Shown: positions 37,693-45,755 of the stretch, piece by piece
Numbering within the stretch: position 1 is the first letter of the stretch
Layout of the letters: every line of letters starts with the position of its first letter
Source: Solirubrobacter sp035555675
GTDB lineage: Bacteria > Actinomycetota > Thermoleophilia > Solirubrobacterales > Solirubrobacteraceae
Direction of reading: 5' to 3'
Length of the DNA stretch: 64,000 bases
Assembly (NCBI GenBank): GCA_035555675.1
Contig: DATMGH010000172.1
Coordinates: 36,414-100,413 of the forward strand
Translations under genes and position numbers: made by a program
The notes under the pieces: model-generated
Databases searched by the model: none
What the model saw: the letters and a program-made list of their open reading frames with translations, nothing else
Told to the model about the DNA's origin: nothing

Positions 37693-39509
37693 GCCGCGAG
37701 CGCCGCTTCGAGGATCGTCGTCATGGGCTGTCCGTCGTCGATGCCCTCGTCGGCGTCCGCGGCGCTCGCCTGCTCGGGGGTGGCGTGGGCGAGATAGACG
37801 CGGCGGGCGCCGGCGGCGCGCAGGGCGCCGGCGAGCGGGCGCAGGGTCGCGGGGTCCTCGTCGGGGGCGGCGCAGAGGACGGCGAGGCGGTGGCCATCGA
37901 GCGCGGCGCTCGCCTGCTCGGGCGTCTCGAGCGGGTCGCTCGCGTGAGCGCGGATGCCGCCGCTCTCGAAGAAGCTGCGGGCCCACGTCGCGGCGGCGGT
38001 GTGGCGGGCGATCGGGCCGACGCACGCGAGCAGGACGCTCGCGTCCCCGGCCCGGGCGCGCAGGAGTTCGAACGGGCGGCTGTCGCGCACGGGGACGAGG
38101 GGCGCGGCGGCGATCGCGCGGTCGCCGCGCGGGCCGGCGTCCTCGCCGGCGGCGGTTGCGCCGTCGCGCGGGGCGTCGTCCTCGCCGGCCGCCGCCGCTG
38201 CCGGCCCCTGCGGTTCCGGCGTCGGTGGAAGGCCGTCGTCGCCCAGCAGCGGGAACGCGGTGACGCCGGTCAGGAGCTGCTCGCGGCGGTCGATCCGCTC
38301 GGCGCGGTCGGCGGCCGCGGCCGCGATCTCCGCGGCGATCGCGCCTGAGCGCAGCGCGGCGAGCAGCCCGCCGGCGCGTTCGATCGCCTGCAGCTTCGTC
38401 CACGCCGCGTGCGCGAGGTCGTCGGTCAGCCGCTCGACGTACCAGGCGCCGCCGCCGGGATCGGCGACGCGCGCGAGGTGCGCCTCCTCGAGCAGGATCA
38501 GCTGCGTGTTGCGCGCGATCCGGCGGCCGAGCCGCGAGTCCGCCCCGCGGGGCGCGTCGAACGGGATCACGGTGATGCCGTCGGCGCCGCCGACCGCCGC
38601 CGCGAACGCCGCCGTGGTCGCGCGCAGCAGGTTCACCCACGGGTCGACGGCGGCGAGCATGCGCGCGTTGGTGCGCGCGTACAGCGGCGACCGGCCGTCC
38701 TCGACGCCGCACGCGTCGAGCACCCGCGCCCACATGCGCCGCGCGGCGCGCAGCTTCGCGATGCCGAGGAACTGGTCGGCGTCGACGGACAGCGTCAGCT
38801 CGATTCGCGCCGCCGCGCGCTCGGGCGGGAGCCCGGCGGCTTCGCACGCCCGCAGGTACGCGGTCGCGGTCGCGATCAACAGCGCGAGCTCGTGCGCCGC
38901 GGTCGCGCCCGCCTCGGCGTACGGCCGCGTGTCCGCCGCCAGCGCGGTGGCGCTCGGTGCGAGCACCGCGTCGACCCGGGCCGCGAACGCGCCCGCGGCA
39001 GCGTCCGGCGAGACGCCCGCCCCGAGCGGGTCGACGCCGAGCGCCGCGGCGACCGCGCGCGGGTCGTGCCCGCGCCGGCGCCACAGCGCCAGGAACGTCT
39101 CCGCCGCCGCGATCCCGTGCGCTCCCGCGTCCAGTCGCACCGGCGCGAGGTCGAGCAGCACGCCCGCCAGCCCCGCGTCGAGCGCGTCCAGGGTCGTCCC
39201 CGGCGGCACGCGCAGGGCGATCGCGGTCACGCCGCCTTCGAGGTCCTCCAGGAGCTCGCCGCCCAGCGCGTGCTCCTGCCGGATGTCCCACGCCCGCGCG
39301 CCCCGCAGCCCGGGGACGAGGCGCGGCAGCGCGTCCGCGCGCGTGTAGAGCCAGGGCACCGACAGCCCATCGGCGAGCGGCGTGCGCGGCACCGCCTCGA
39401 CGCCCGCACGGGCGCACCACTCGTCGAGGCCGACCGCGGGAAAGGGTTCGTCGCTGCGAAGGATGCGAAGATCATGGCACTCACCAATGCGCAGAGCTGT
39501 GAACCACAA
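37689..39509 (-). CDS. mutA: Methylmalonyl-CoA mutase, small subunit
   Basis: A protein of about 606 residues with the mutase fold (VPWLYTRADALPRLVPG; DADQFLGIAKLRAARRMWARVL; RIARNTQLILLEEAHLARVADPGGGAWYVE) and a C-terminal B12-like domain lacking the DxHxxG motif, as expected of the non-catalytic subunit. A duplicated linker (AAGEDDAPRDGATAAGEDAG) joins the domains. The start is unresolved: no ATG or GTG is in frame before GTG 39392, which would cut conserved N-terminal sequence (DEPFPAVGLDEW). TTG 39509 or CTG 39494 are the alternatives. It is divergent from the ScfR-type regulator. Confidence 0.88.
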   Translation of the reverse strand: MWFTALRIGECHDLRILRSDEPFPAVGLDEWCARAGVEAVPRTPLADGLSVPWLYTRADALPRLVPGLRGARAWDIRQEHALGGELLEDLEGGVTAIALRVPPGTTLDALDAGLAGVLLDLAPVRLDAGAHGIAAAETFLALWRRRGHDPRAVAAALGVDPLGAGVSPDAAAGAFAARVDAVLAPSATALAADTRPYAEAGATAAHELALLIATATAYLRACEAAGLPPERAAARIELTLSVDADQFLGIAKLRAARRMWARVLDACGVEDGRSPLYARTNARMLAAVDPWVNLLRATTAAFAAAVGGADGITVIPFDAPRGADSRLGRRIARNTQLILLEEAHLARVADPGGGAWYVERLTDDLAHAAWTKLQAIERAGGLLAALRSGAIAAEIAAAAADRAERIDRREQLLTGVTAFPLLGDDGLPPTPEPQGPAAAAAGEDDAPRDGATAAGEDAGPRGDRAIAAAPLVPVRDSRPFELLRARAGDASVLLACVGPIARHTAAATWARSFFESGGIRAHASDPLETPEQASAALDGHRLAVLCAAPDEDPATLRPLAGALRAAGARRVYLAHATPEQASAADADEGIDDGQPMTTILEAALAA

Positions 39510-39535
39510 GCCGCCAGATTGCGAAGGTTGCGAAG
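39455..39535. promoter_or_regulatory. Paired GCGAAG direct repeats between mutA and the ScfR-type regulator
   Basis: Two near-identical direct repeats, TGCGAAGGATGCGAAG (39455-39470) and TTGCGAAGGTTGCGAAG (39519-39535), 64 bp apart, in the divergent promoter region. TTGCGAA resembles the TTTGCAAA-like core bound by RamB/PrpR regulators. The second copy ends one base before the regulator's ATG; the first lies within or just before mutA, depending on its start. Likely sites for autoregulation and mutA control. Confidence 0.6.
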
Positions 39536-39536
39536 C

Positions 39537-40955
39537 ATGAGCAAGCTGCTCGTCGGCGCCCGCCTGCGCCATCTGCGGGAGGATCGGGGCCTCAGCCAGG
39601 CCGAGCTCGCGCGCGTCCTGGAGATCTCGCCCAGCTACCTCAACCAGATCGAACGCGACCGGCGCCCGCTGACCGTGCCGGTGCTGCTCCGGCTGACCGA
39701 GACGTTCGGCGTCGACCCGGACTTCTTCTCCGCCCACGACACCGCCCGCCTGATCGCGGAGCTGCGCGAGGCGCTGCTGGACGACACGCTCGGCGTCGCC
39801 GTCTCCCGCACCGAGATCAGCGAGCTGGCCACCAGCCTGCCGACCGTCGCCCGGGCGCTGATCGCGCTGCGGCGCCGCCACCGCGACGTCGTCGAGCGCA
39901 CGACCGCCTTGATCGGCGCCGAGGACGGCCGCGAGCTCGGCGCCCTCCCGCACGAGCAGGTGCGCGACTTCTTCTACGACCGCCAGAACCACATCGCGCC
40001 GCTCGACGACGCGGCCGAGACGCTCGCCAGTGACCTCGACCTCGCCCCGGGCGACGCCCGCCTCAAGCTCGCCCGGGCGCTGCACGAGCGCCACGGCGTG
40101 CGCGTCGGCACCCAGCCCGTCGCCGCCGCCCCCGGCGAGCTGCGCCGCTACGACCCCCGGACCCGCGTGCTGCGCCTCTCCGACCAGCTGCGCGCCGGCC
40201 AGCAGGCGTTCCAGCTCGCGACCCAGCTGGCGTTCCTCGAGCACGACGACCTGCTCGACGACATCGTCGCCACCGCCGGCTTCGAGGACGACGACACGCG
40301 CAAGCTCGCCCGCATCGGCCTCGCGCACTACTACGCCGGCGCGACGCTCATGCCGTACGCGCGGTTCCACGCCGCGGCCGAGGAGCTCCGCTACGACATC
40401 GAGCGCCTGGCGGACCGCTTCGGCGTCGGCTTCGAGGCCGTCTGCCACCGCCTCAGCACGCTCCAGCGCCCGCGGCTGCGCGGCGTCCCGTTCTCGTTCG
40501 TGCGCGTCGATCGCGCCGGGAACATGTCCAAGCGCCAGTCCGCGACCGGCTTCCACTTCTCCCGCAGCGGCGGCACCTGCCCGCTCTGGAACGTCTACGA
40601 GGCGTTCACCACGCCCGGCCGCGTGCTGGTCCAGATCGCGCAGATGCCGGACGGGCGCGACTATTTGTGGATCGCCCGCACGGTCGCGCGCAAGCGGACC
40701 GGCTACGGGATGCCGGCCAAGACGTTCGCGCTCGGGCTCGGCTGCGAGCTGCGCCACGCGCACCGGCTCGTCTACGCGCGCGGGCTGGACCTCTCCGACC
40801 GCGCGCTGGCGACCCCGATCGGCACGGGCTGCAAGACCTGCGAGCGCGTCCGCTGCCCGCAGCGCGCGTTCCCGCCCGTCGACCGCCGCCTGGACGTCGA
40901 CGAGAACCGCAGCACGTTCGCGCCCTACGCGGTGCAGCGCCGCCCGGACGGCTAG
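39537..40955 (+). CDS. ScfR/RamB/PrpR-family short-chain fatty acyl-CoA-responsive regulator
   Basis: A 472-residue regulator. Residues 1-65 are an XRE-type HTH (LVGARLRHLREDRGLSQAEL; ISPSYLNQIERDRRPLT). An ImmA/IrrE-like central domain follows (about 130-300: ELRRYDPRTRVLRLSDQLRAGQQAFQLA; HYYAGATLMPYARF), and a C-terminal domain with the conserved cysteine cluster CKTCERVRCPQRAFPP, which in PrpR binds iron-sulfur. Family members control propionate, glyoxylate and acetate metabolism in response to acyl-CoAs. Divergent position next to mutA strongly suggests it controls the mutase operon. Its 3' end overlaps the MetE-like gene by 4 bp. Confidence 0.94.
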   Translation: MSKLLVGARLRHLREDRGLSQAELARVLEISPSYLNQIERDRRPLTVPVLLRLTETFGVDPDFFSAHDTARLIAELREALLDDTLGVAVSRTEISELATSLPTVARALIALRRRHRDVVERTTALIGAEDGRELGALPHEQVRDFFYDRQNHIAPLDDAAETLASDLDLAPGDARLKLARALHERHGVRVGTQPVAAAPGELRRYDPRTRVLRLSDQLRAGQQAFQLATQLAFLEHDDLLDDIVATAGFEDDDTRKLARIGLAHYYAGATLMPYARFHAAAEELRYDIERLADRFGVGFEAVCHRLSTLQRPRLRGVPFSFVRVDRAGNMSKRQSATGFHFSRSGGTCPLWNVYEAFTTPGRVLVQIAQMPDGRDYLWIARTVARKRTGYGMPAKTFALGLGCELRHAHRLVYARGLDLSDRALATPIGTGCKTCERVRCPQRAFPPVDRRLDVDENRSTFAPYAVQRRPDG

Positions 40956-41875
40956 CGGGAGGGGGGTGCCGCACGTGACTTGCGCGAGCCGGCAGTGGAG
41001 GGCTGCACCCCCTCCGGGCCCCGTGCAACGTCCCAGACGGCGGTGGCGAGCTCCGCCTCGCGCGCGACCGACATCCGCCCGCTCCCGCAGCTCGGCGTGA
41101 TCAGCGACCGCGACCCGTCCGCGTCGACGACCGCGAGCGCCTCGGCGAGCCGCTCGCGCGCGTGCAGCCCGTGCTCCGGCCGGTGCGGCTGCACGACGCC
41201 CCACGCGATCCGCCCGCCGGACGCCAGCAGCGAGCGGACGGCGCTCGCGTCGACCGGGTTGACCGCGAGGTCGAAGGACAGGACGTCCGGCCGCGCGCGC
41301 AGCACGGTGTCCCACGGCACCGGCCCGCACAGGTGCAGTCCCCAGCTCGGCGCGCACGTGCGCAGCGGGTCCCACACGCGCTCGACGTCGTCGACGCCGA
41401 GCACGTGCAGCGCGGGCTCGTCCACGATCAGCAGCACCGACAGCTCCAGCGCCGTCAGCGCCCGCACCTGGGCGCCGAGGTTCGCCGCCAGCCACGCGGA
41501 CAGCTCCGACGCGAGGCCGAACGCCTCGCGCCGGGACAGCGAGCCCGTCCGCCGCTCCAGGGCGCACGCGAGCGTGACGGGCCCCGTGGCCTGCAGCTTG
41601 ACCACCCCGTGGGCGGGCGGGGCGAGCCGCATCCGGGCCAGGAACGCGTCCCACGCCCGCGGCCGCTCGCGGTCGCGGGCGGGCGACCACCCGCAGCGGC
41701 CCGGGTCGGCCCCGAGCCACTCGGTGATCATGTCGCCCTCCAGCCGCGGGAGCTGCGGGCAGAACGGGACGTCGTACGCCGCCGCCACGTGGGCGACGGC
41801 GGCGTCGGCGTCCCGGTACGGCAGGCTGCCGACGCCGGTCGTCGCCCAGGGCGGCAACCGGTCGAGGCCGTTCAT
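40952..41875 (-). CDS. MetE C-terminal-domain-like protein (putative short methionine synthase)
   Basis: A 307-residue protein of the MetE/UROD-like TIM-barrel family: ATTGVGSLPYRDADAAVAHV, LQATGPVTLACALE, LLIVDEPALHVLG, and the zinc-ligand regions WGLHLCGPVPW (HxC) and ITPSCGSGRM (Cys). It lacks the N-terminal half of MetE and starts in the last codon of metE (ATGA overlap), so it is also under the cobalamin riboswitch. It might be a methyltransferase using a different methyl donor, or act on a non-methionine thiol. Confidence 0.8.
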   Translation of the reverse strand: MNGLDRLPPWATTGVGSLPYRDADAAVAHVAAAYDVPFCPQLPRLEGDMITEWLGADPGRCGWSPARDRERPRAWDAFLARMRLAPPAHGVVKLQATGPVTLACALERRTGSLSRREAFGLASELSAWLAANLGAQVRALTALELSVLLIVDEPALHVLGVDDVERVWDPLRTCAPSWGLHLCGPVPWDTVLRARPDVLSFDLAVNPVDASAVRSLLASGGRIAWGVVQPHRPEHGLHARERLAEALAVVDADGSRSLITPSCGSGRMSVAREAELATAVWDVARGPEGVQPSTAGSRKSRAAPPSR

Positions 41876-44052
41876 GCGCGCACGGCCGCCCGCCGTCGCT
41901 GGGCGGCGGCGACGAGGTTCCGCAGCGCCGGGCGCACCTCGCTCCAGCCGCGCGTCTTGAGCCCGCAGTCCGGGTTCACCCACAGGCGCTCGCGCCCGAT
42001 CCGCTGCTCGGCCAGCTCCAGCAGCCGCTCCAGCTCGTCGACGTCCGGGACGCGCGGCGAGTGGATGTCGTAGACGCCCGGCCCGATCTCGTTCGGGTAG
42101 TCGAGCTCGCCCGCGAACGCGTCGAGCACCTCCATGTCCGACCGCGAGGCCTCGATCGACAGCACGTCCGCGTCCAGCCGCACGATGTGCTCCATCATCT
42201 CGTTGAACGCCGAATAGCACATGTGCGTGTGGATCTGCGTGTCCGGCCGCGCCGGTGCGACCGCGAGCCGGAAGCAGTCGACCGCCCAGCGCACGTAGCC
42301 GTCCTGCTCGGCCCGCCGCAGCGGGAGCCCCTCGCGCAGCGCGGCCTCGTCGACCTGGATCGCGAAGCAGCCCGCGGCCTCGAGGTCGCGCACCTCGTCG
42401 GCGATCGCCAGCGCGATCTGCGTGCACGTCTCCTGCCGCGGCTGGTCGTCGCGCACGAACGACCACTGCAGGATCGTCACCGGCCCGGTCAGCATGCCCT
42501 TGACCGGCCTGTCGGTGAGCGACTGCGCGTGCTGCCACCAGCGGACCGTCATCGGCTTGGGCCGCGACACGTCGCCGTAGAGGATCGGCGGCTTCACGCA
42601 GCGCGACCCGTAGGACTGCACCCAGCCGTGCTCGGTGAACGCGAAGCCCTGCAGCTGCTCGCCGAAGTACTCGACCATGTCGTTGCGCTCCGGCTCGCCG
42701 TGCACGAGCACGTCGAGGCCGACGTGCTCCTGGTGCGCGACGACCTCGGCGATCTGGGCTTTCATGAACCGGTCGTAGTCGACCGGGTCCAGCCGCCCGG
42801 CCTTCAGGTCGCGGCGCGCGGCGCGGATCTCGCCGGTCTGCGGGAACGAGCCGATCGTGGTCGTCGGCAGCTCGGGCAGCGGGACGCGAGCGCGCTGGCG
42901 CTCACGGCGCTCCGGGTACGGCAGATCGCGCCGGTAGTCGTCGGGCTCGAGCGCGCCGACGCGCACGCGCACGGCGGGATCGTTGGTCAGCGCGGACGTC
43001 CGCCGCGCGCTGATCGCGCTGCGGTTGTCGGCCAGCAGCGCGTCGCGGTCACCGTCCACGGCGGCCTTCAGGACGCCCAGCTCGCCGAGCTTCTCGGCCG
43101 CGAACGCGAGCCACTCGATCCCGCGCTCGCGCGCCGCCTCGTACGGGACGTGCAGCAGCGAGCAGGACGGCGCGATCGTCACGCGGTCGGCGCCGAGCGC
43201 GGCGACCGCGGCGTCGATCCGGTCGAGCGCGCGGTCGAGGTCCGTCGTCCAGACGTTGCGGCCGTCGATCACGCCGAGCGACAGCCGGCCCTGGACGGCG
43301 TCCAGCGCCGGCGCGAGCTGCTCCGGCGCGCGCACGAGGTCGAGGTGCAGCTCGGCCGCGGGCAGCGCCAGCACGCGCGGGTCGGCCGGAGCGAAGTACG
43401 TGGCCAGGCAGAGCTCGACCGGCGCGTCGGCGAGCGCGGCGAACGCGTCCGCGTAGGCGTCCGGCACGCCGTCCAGCGCCAGGCACGGCTCGTCCAGCTG
43501 CACTTCGCGCGCCCCGGCCGCGGCGAGCTCGTGCAGCAGCTGCACGTAGAGCGGCACCAGCGCCTCCAGCGGCGGCTTGTCGCCCTTGGCGAGCTGCAGG
43601 AACGTGTACGGGCCGAGGACCACGGGGCGCGTGGGGATGCCCAGCGCGGCGGACTCGCGCAGCGGCTCGAGCCAGTGCGCGGCGTCGAGCGCGAACCGCT
43701 GCTCGCGCGTCAGCTCCGGCACGAGGTAGTGGTAGTTCGTGTCGAACCACTTCGTCATCTCGAGCGGGCGGCGCGTGTCCGTGCCGCGGGCGTGCGCGAA
43801 GTAGTCGGCGCGGTCGAGCACGCCGAGCGCGCACGCCGTGTCGAGCACGTGGTCGTAGAGGCTGAAGTCGCCGCACGGGATCACGTCGACCCCGGCCGCG
43901 CGGGCGCGCTCCCAACCGGCCCGGCGCAGCTCGCGCGCGGTGCGGTCCAACTCGTCGGCGCCGATGCGGCCCGCCCAGAAGGACTCGAGCGCGAACTTCA
44001 GCTCGCGGTTCGGCCCGACGCGGGGAAGGCCCAAGACGGCAGTACGTGCCAT
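41872..44052 (-). CDS. metE: Cobalamin-independent methionine synthase
   Basis: A 726-residue enzyme that transfers a methyl group from 5-methyltetrahydropteroyltri-glutamate to homocysteine, making methionine without B12. The N-terminal half begins VLGLPRVGPNRELKFALESF. The C-terminal half has TTIGSFPQTGEIRAAR, DVLVHGEPERNDMVEYF, the zinc ligands in HTHMCYSAFNEM and VNPDCGLKTRGW, and ISIEASRS-type Glu ligand segment (VLSIEASRSDME). Length is near normal (about 750). AGGAG lies 6 bases before the ATG. A cobalamin riboswitch precedes it, so it is shut off when B12 is available. Confidence 0.97.
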   Translation of the reverse strand: MARTAVLGLPRVGPNRELKFALESFWAGRIGADELDRTARELRRAGWERARAAGVDVIPCGDFSLYDHVLDTACALGVLDRADYFAHARGTDTRRPLEMTKWFDTNYHYLVPELTREQRFALDAAHWLEPLRESAALGIPTRPVVLGPYTFLQLAKGDKPPLEALVPLYVQLLHELAAAGAREVQLDEPCLALDGVPDAYADAFAALADAPVELCLATYFAPADPRVLALPAAELHLDLVRAPEQLAPALDAVQGRLSLGVIDGRNVWTTDLDRALDRIDAAVAALGADRVTIAPSCSLLHVPYEAARERGIEWLAFAAEKLGELGVLKAAVDGDRDALLADNRSAISARRTSALTNDPAVRVRVGALEPDDYRRDLPYPERRERQRARVPLPELPTTTIGSFPQTGEIRAARRDLKAGRLDPVDYDRFMKAQIAEVVAHQEHVGLDVLVHGEPERNDMVEYFGEQLQGFAFTEHGWVQSYGSRCVKPPILYGDVSRPKPMTVRWWQHAQSLTDRPVKGMLTGPVTILQWSFVRDDQPRQETCTQIALAIADEVRDLEAAGCFAIQVDEAALREGLPLRRAEQDGYVRWAVDCFRLAVAPARPDTQIHTHMCYSAFNEMMEHIVRLDADVLSIEASRSDMEVLDAFAGELDYPNEIGPGVYDIHSPRVPDVDELERLLELAEQRIGRERLWVNPDCGLKTRGWSEVRPALRNLVAAAQRRRAAVRA

Positions 44053-44107
44053 GTATGTCTCCTGCTCGTTCCGTGCGGCCCTGTCGCGAGGCCGCGTTTT
44101 CCGGGGA

Positions 44108-44262
44108 GGAGTCGACAGGTCTTCGGGCTCGGACGCGATCGAACGGCCGCCTTCCCAGGTTGCCCCAGTGGCGATGGCCGCGTCGCGCGTCCCTACCGCT
44201 GCGCGCCAGCTCCGGATTTCGAACCGGATTCCCTGACCCGTGCGAGGGGTGCGATCGACTCC
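44108..44262 (-). promoter_or_regulatory. Cobalamin riboswitch upstream of metE
   Basis: On the minus strand the order is GGGAATCCGGT, GAAATCCGGAGCTG, CGCAGCGGTA, CGCCACTGGGG, CTGGGAAGGCGGC and finally the B12-box-like GAGCCCGAAGACCTGTCGA, matching the cobalamin riboswitch core. The closing P1 stem is perfect: GGAGTCGA (44255-44262) with TCGACTCC (44108-44115). A hairpin GCGGCC/GGCCGC lies between the aptamer and the metE Shine-Dalgarno, probably part of the expression platform. The 190 bp further upstream (44263-44452) show no other feature I can name. Confidence 0.93.
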
Positions 44263-44452
44263 ACGCCGAACGATACTGCGTCAACGCGTTGTGTCTTGCG
44301 CGTGCGGCACGGCAGCACCAGGGCGAGTATGTAGCCAACGCTGACTGTCCGGTCCAATCCGTACCTTTCAGCGGCTGCGATGGAGCACTACGCGAAATGG
44401 ATCGAACGCTCGGGCTTTCTGAGGCGGGGCCGGCGGAAGAAGAAGGAAGGGC

Positions 44453-44938
44453 ATGTCTGAGCCGCGTGCGCGCATCTACGAGCTGGCTCTCCGGTCACTG
44501 GACGAGCAGGATCGGCAGGTAGGTGATCTGCGCGGCCGGCTCGCGCCCGTGCTGGCCGCCGGCGGCGTCGGGCTGACACTGCTGGCGCGGCCGGTGTTCG
44601 CGGGTGAGCACCCCTCCGGTGTGCTGGAGATCGCGGCCACGAGCATCGGGCTGCTCGGTGCACTCGTGCTCGTGCTGGCCGGCGCGTACGTCCTGCACCC
44701 GCGTGAGCTGGCGTTCAGCCTGAACGCTCGCGCGACGCTCGATGCGATCCGCGGTCGAGATCCAGAGCTTCTCGAGGACGACGACCTGTACTGCGAAACG
44801 ATGATCGCGACGTTCACGAGGCGGCGTGACGGCAACCAGCCGATCGTCGATCGTCTGCACACGAGCTTCAGCATCGCGTTGCTGGGATTGCTCGCTGAAC
44901 TTGGTGGACTGGCGCTGGCGGCGGCGCTAGCCTCGTAG
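44453..44938 (+). CDS. Small three-helix membrane protein of unknown function
   Basis: A 161-residue protein: an N-terminal amphipathic helix (RIYELALRSLDEQDRQVGDLRGR), a transmembrane pair (about residues 28-47 and 59-82), a cytoplasmic loop of about 50 residues with DPELLEDDDLYCETMIATFTRRR, and a last transmembrane segment (about 138-160). The layout resembles SLATT/Pycsar-TM-type membrane effectors, which sit in signalling or defence loci, but no nucleotide cyclase is nearby. Purine-rich GAAGAAGAAGGAAGG precedes the ATG. It is followed 3 bp downstream by a 43-residue gene. Confidence 0.7.
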   Translation: MSEPRARIYELALRSLDEQDRQVGDLRGRLAPVLAAGGVGLTLLARPVFAGEHPSGVLEIAATSIGLLGALVLVLAGAYVLHPRELAFSLNARATLDAIRGRDPELLEDDDLYCETMIATFTRRRDGNQPIVDRLHTSFSIALLGLLAELGGLALAAALAS

Positions 44939-44941
44939 CCG

Positions 44942-45073
44942 ATGGCCAGCACGCAGCCACAGCCGAAGCAGTCGCCGCCGAAGACGACGCCCGAACCGCT
45001 GCCGCAGACGATCTTCTACACCGAGAAGCGCGGCGCCACACCGGCCGAGCCGCCGAGCGGTACATCCAGCTGA
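44942..45073 (+). CDS. 43-residue proline-rich small protein
   Basis: A small gene starting 3 bp after the stop of the membrane-protein gene: MASTQPQPKQSPPKTTPEPL at the N-terminus, then PQTIFYTEKRG and an acidic/serine-rich end. It has 10 prolines in 43 residues and no hydrophobic stretch, so it is probably disordered. Codon use and spacing fit a real gene cotranslated with its neighbour. It could be a peptide ligand or cytoplasmic partner of that membrane protein. Confidence 0.55.
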   Translation: MASTQPQPKQSPPKTTPEPLPQTIFYTEKRGATPAEPPSGTSS

Positions 45074-45095
45074 GAGACCGTGCGATGCTCACGCC

Positions 45096-45755
45096 GTGCG
45101 CGTGGGCGTCTGTGAGGACGACGAGCAGCTGCGGTCGGTGCTCGAGCGCGCGCTGGCCGCGGAGGACTTCGACGTCCGCGTCACGGCCACGGGTCGCGAC
45201 GCGGTGCGCGTGTTCACGCAGCGGCCGCCGGACGTGCTGGTGCTCGACATCGGGCTTCCCGACGCCGACGGGCGCGACGTCTGCCAGGCGCTGCGCGCGC
45301 ACGGCGTCGACGCGCCCGTGCTCTTCCTCACCGCCCACGGGCAGCTGACCGACCGGCTGTCGGGCTTTCACGCCGGCGGCGACGACTTCCTGACCAAGCC
45401 GTTCGCGGTCGCCGAGCTGGTGGTGCGCCTGCACGCGCTGCTCAAGCGCCGGGCGGTGCCGCCGGCGGTCGCGGACGGCGCCCTGCGCCTGGACCCGAGC
45501 CGGCACGGCGTGAGCGCCAACGGCCGCACGCAACCGCTGACGCCGACCGAGTTCCGCCTGCTCGCCGTGCTGGTCGCGCAGCCGGGCGTGGTGGTGCGGC
45601 GGCGCGAGCTGACCGCGGCCGCGTGGCCGCACGGCGCGGTCGTCAACGAGAACACGCTCGACGCGTACGTCGGCCGGCTGCGGCGCAAGCTGCGCGCGCT
45701 CGAGGTCCACGAGCGGATCGAGACCGTGCGCGGGGTGGGGTACGTGCTGCGGTGA
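45096..45755 (+). CDS. OmpR-family response regulator
   Basis: A 219-residue regulator: receiver domain (1-115) with CEDDEQLRSVLE, phospho-acceptor Asp in VLVLDIGLPDADGRD, FLTAHG and FLTKPF, then a winged-helix DNA-binding domain (LTPTEFRLLAVLVAQPGVVV; VNENTLDAYVGRLRRKL; IETVRGVGYVLR). GTG start. It overlaps the kinase gene by GTGA. Likely regulates the downstream membrane genes and itself. Confidence 0.96.
   Translation: MRVGVCEDDEQLRSVLERALAAEDFDVRVTATGRDAVRVFTQRPPDVLVLDIGLPDADGRDVCQALRAHGVDAPVLFLTAHGQLTDRLSGFHAGGDDFLTKPFAVAELVVRLHALLKRRAVPPAVADGALRLDPSRHGVSANGRTQPLTPTEFRLLAVLVAQPGVVVRRRELTAAAWPHGAVVNENTLDAYVGRLRRKLRALEVHERIETVRGVGYVLR

Noticed and set aside
38110..38230. Frameshift or insertion in mutA from the repeated AAGEDD/AAGEDA segment
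   Set aside because: The frame is kept and the segment lies in the linker between barrel and B12-like domain, so it is a tolerated duplication.
37689..41720. A 1343-residue open frame on the minus strand
   Set aside because: Only the part up to about 39509 codes (MutA). The rest is the antisense of the ScfR-type regulator and part of the MetE-like gene; long shadow frames are normal at this G+C.
44263..44452. A tRNA or further regulatory RNA upstream of the riboswitch
   Set aside because: No cloverleaf, T-loop (GTTCGAATC-type) or other recognisable core could be found in either strand.
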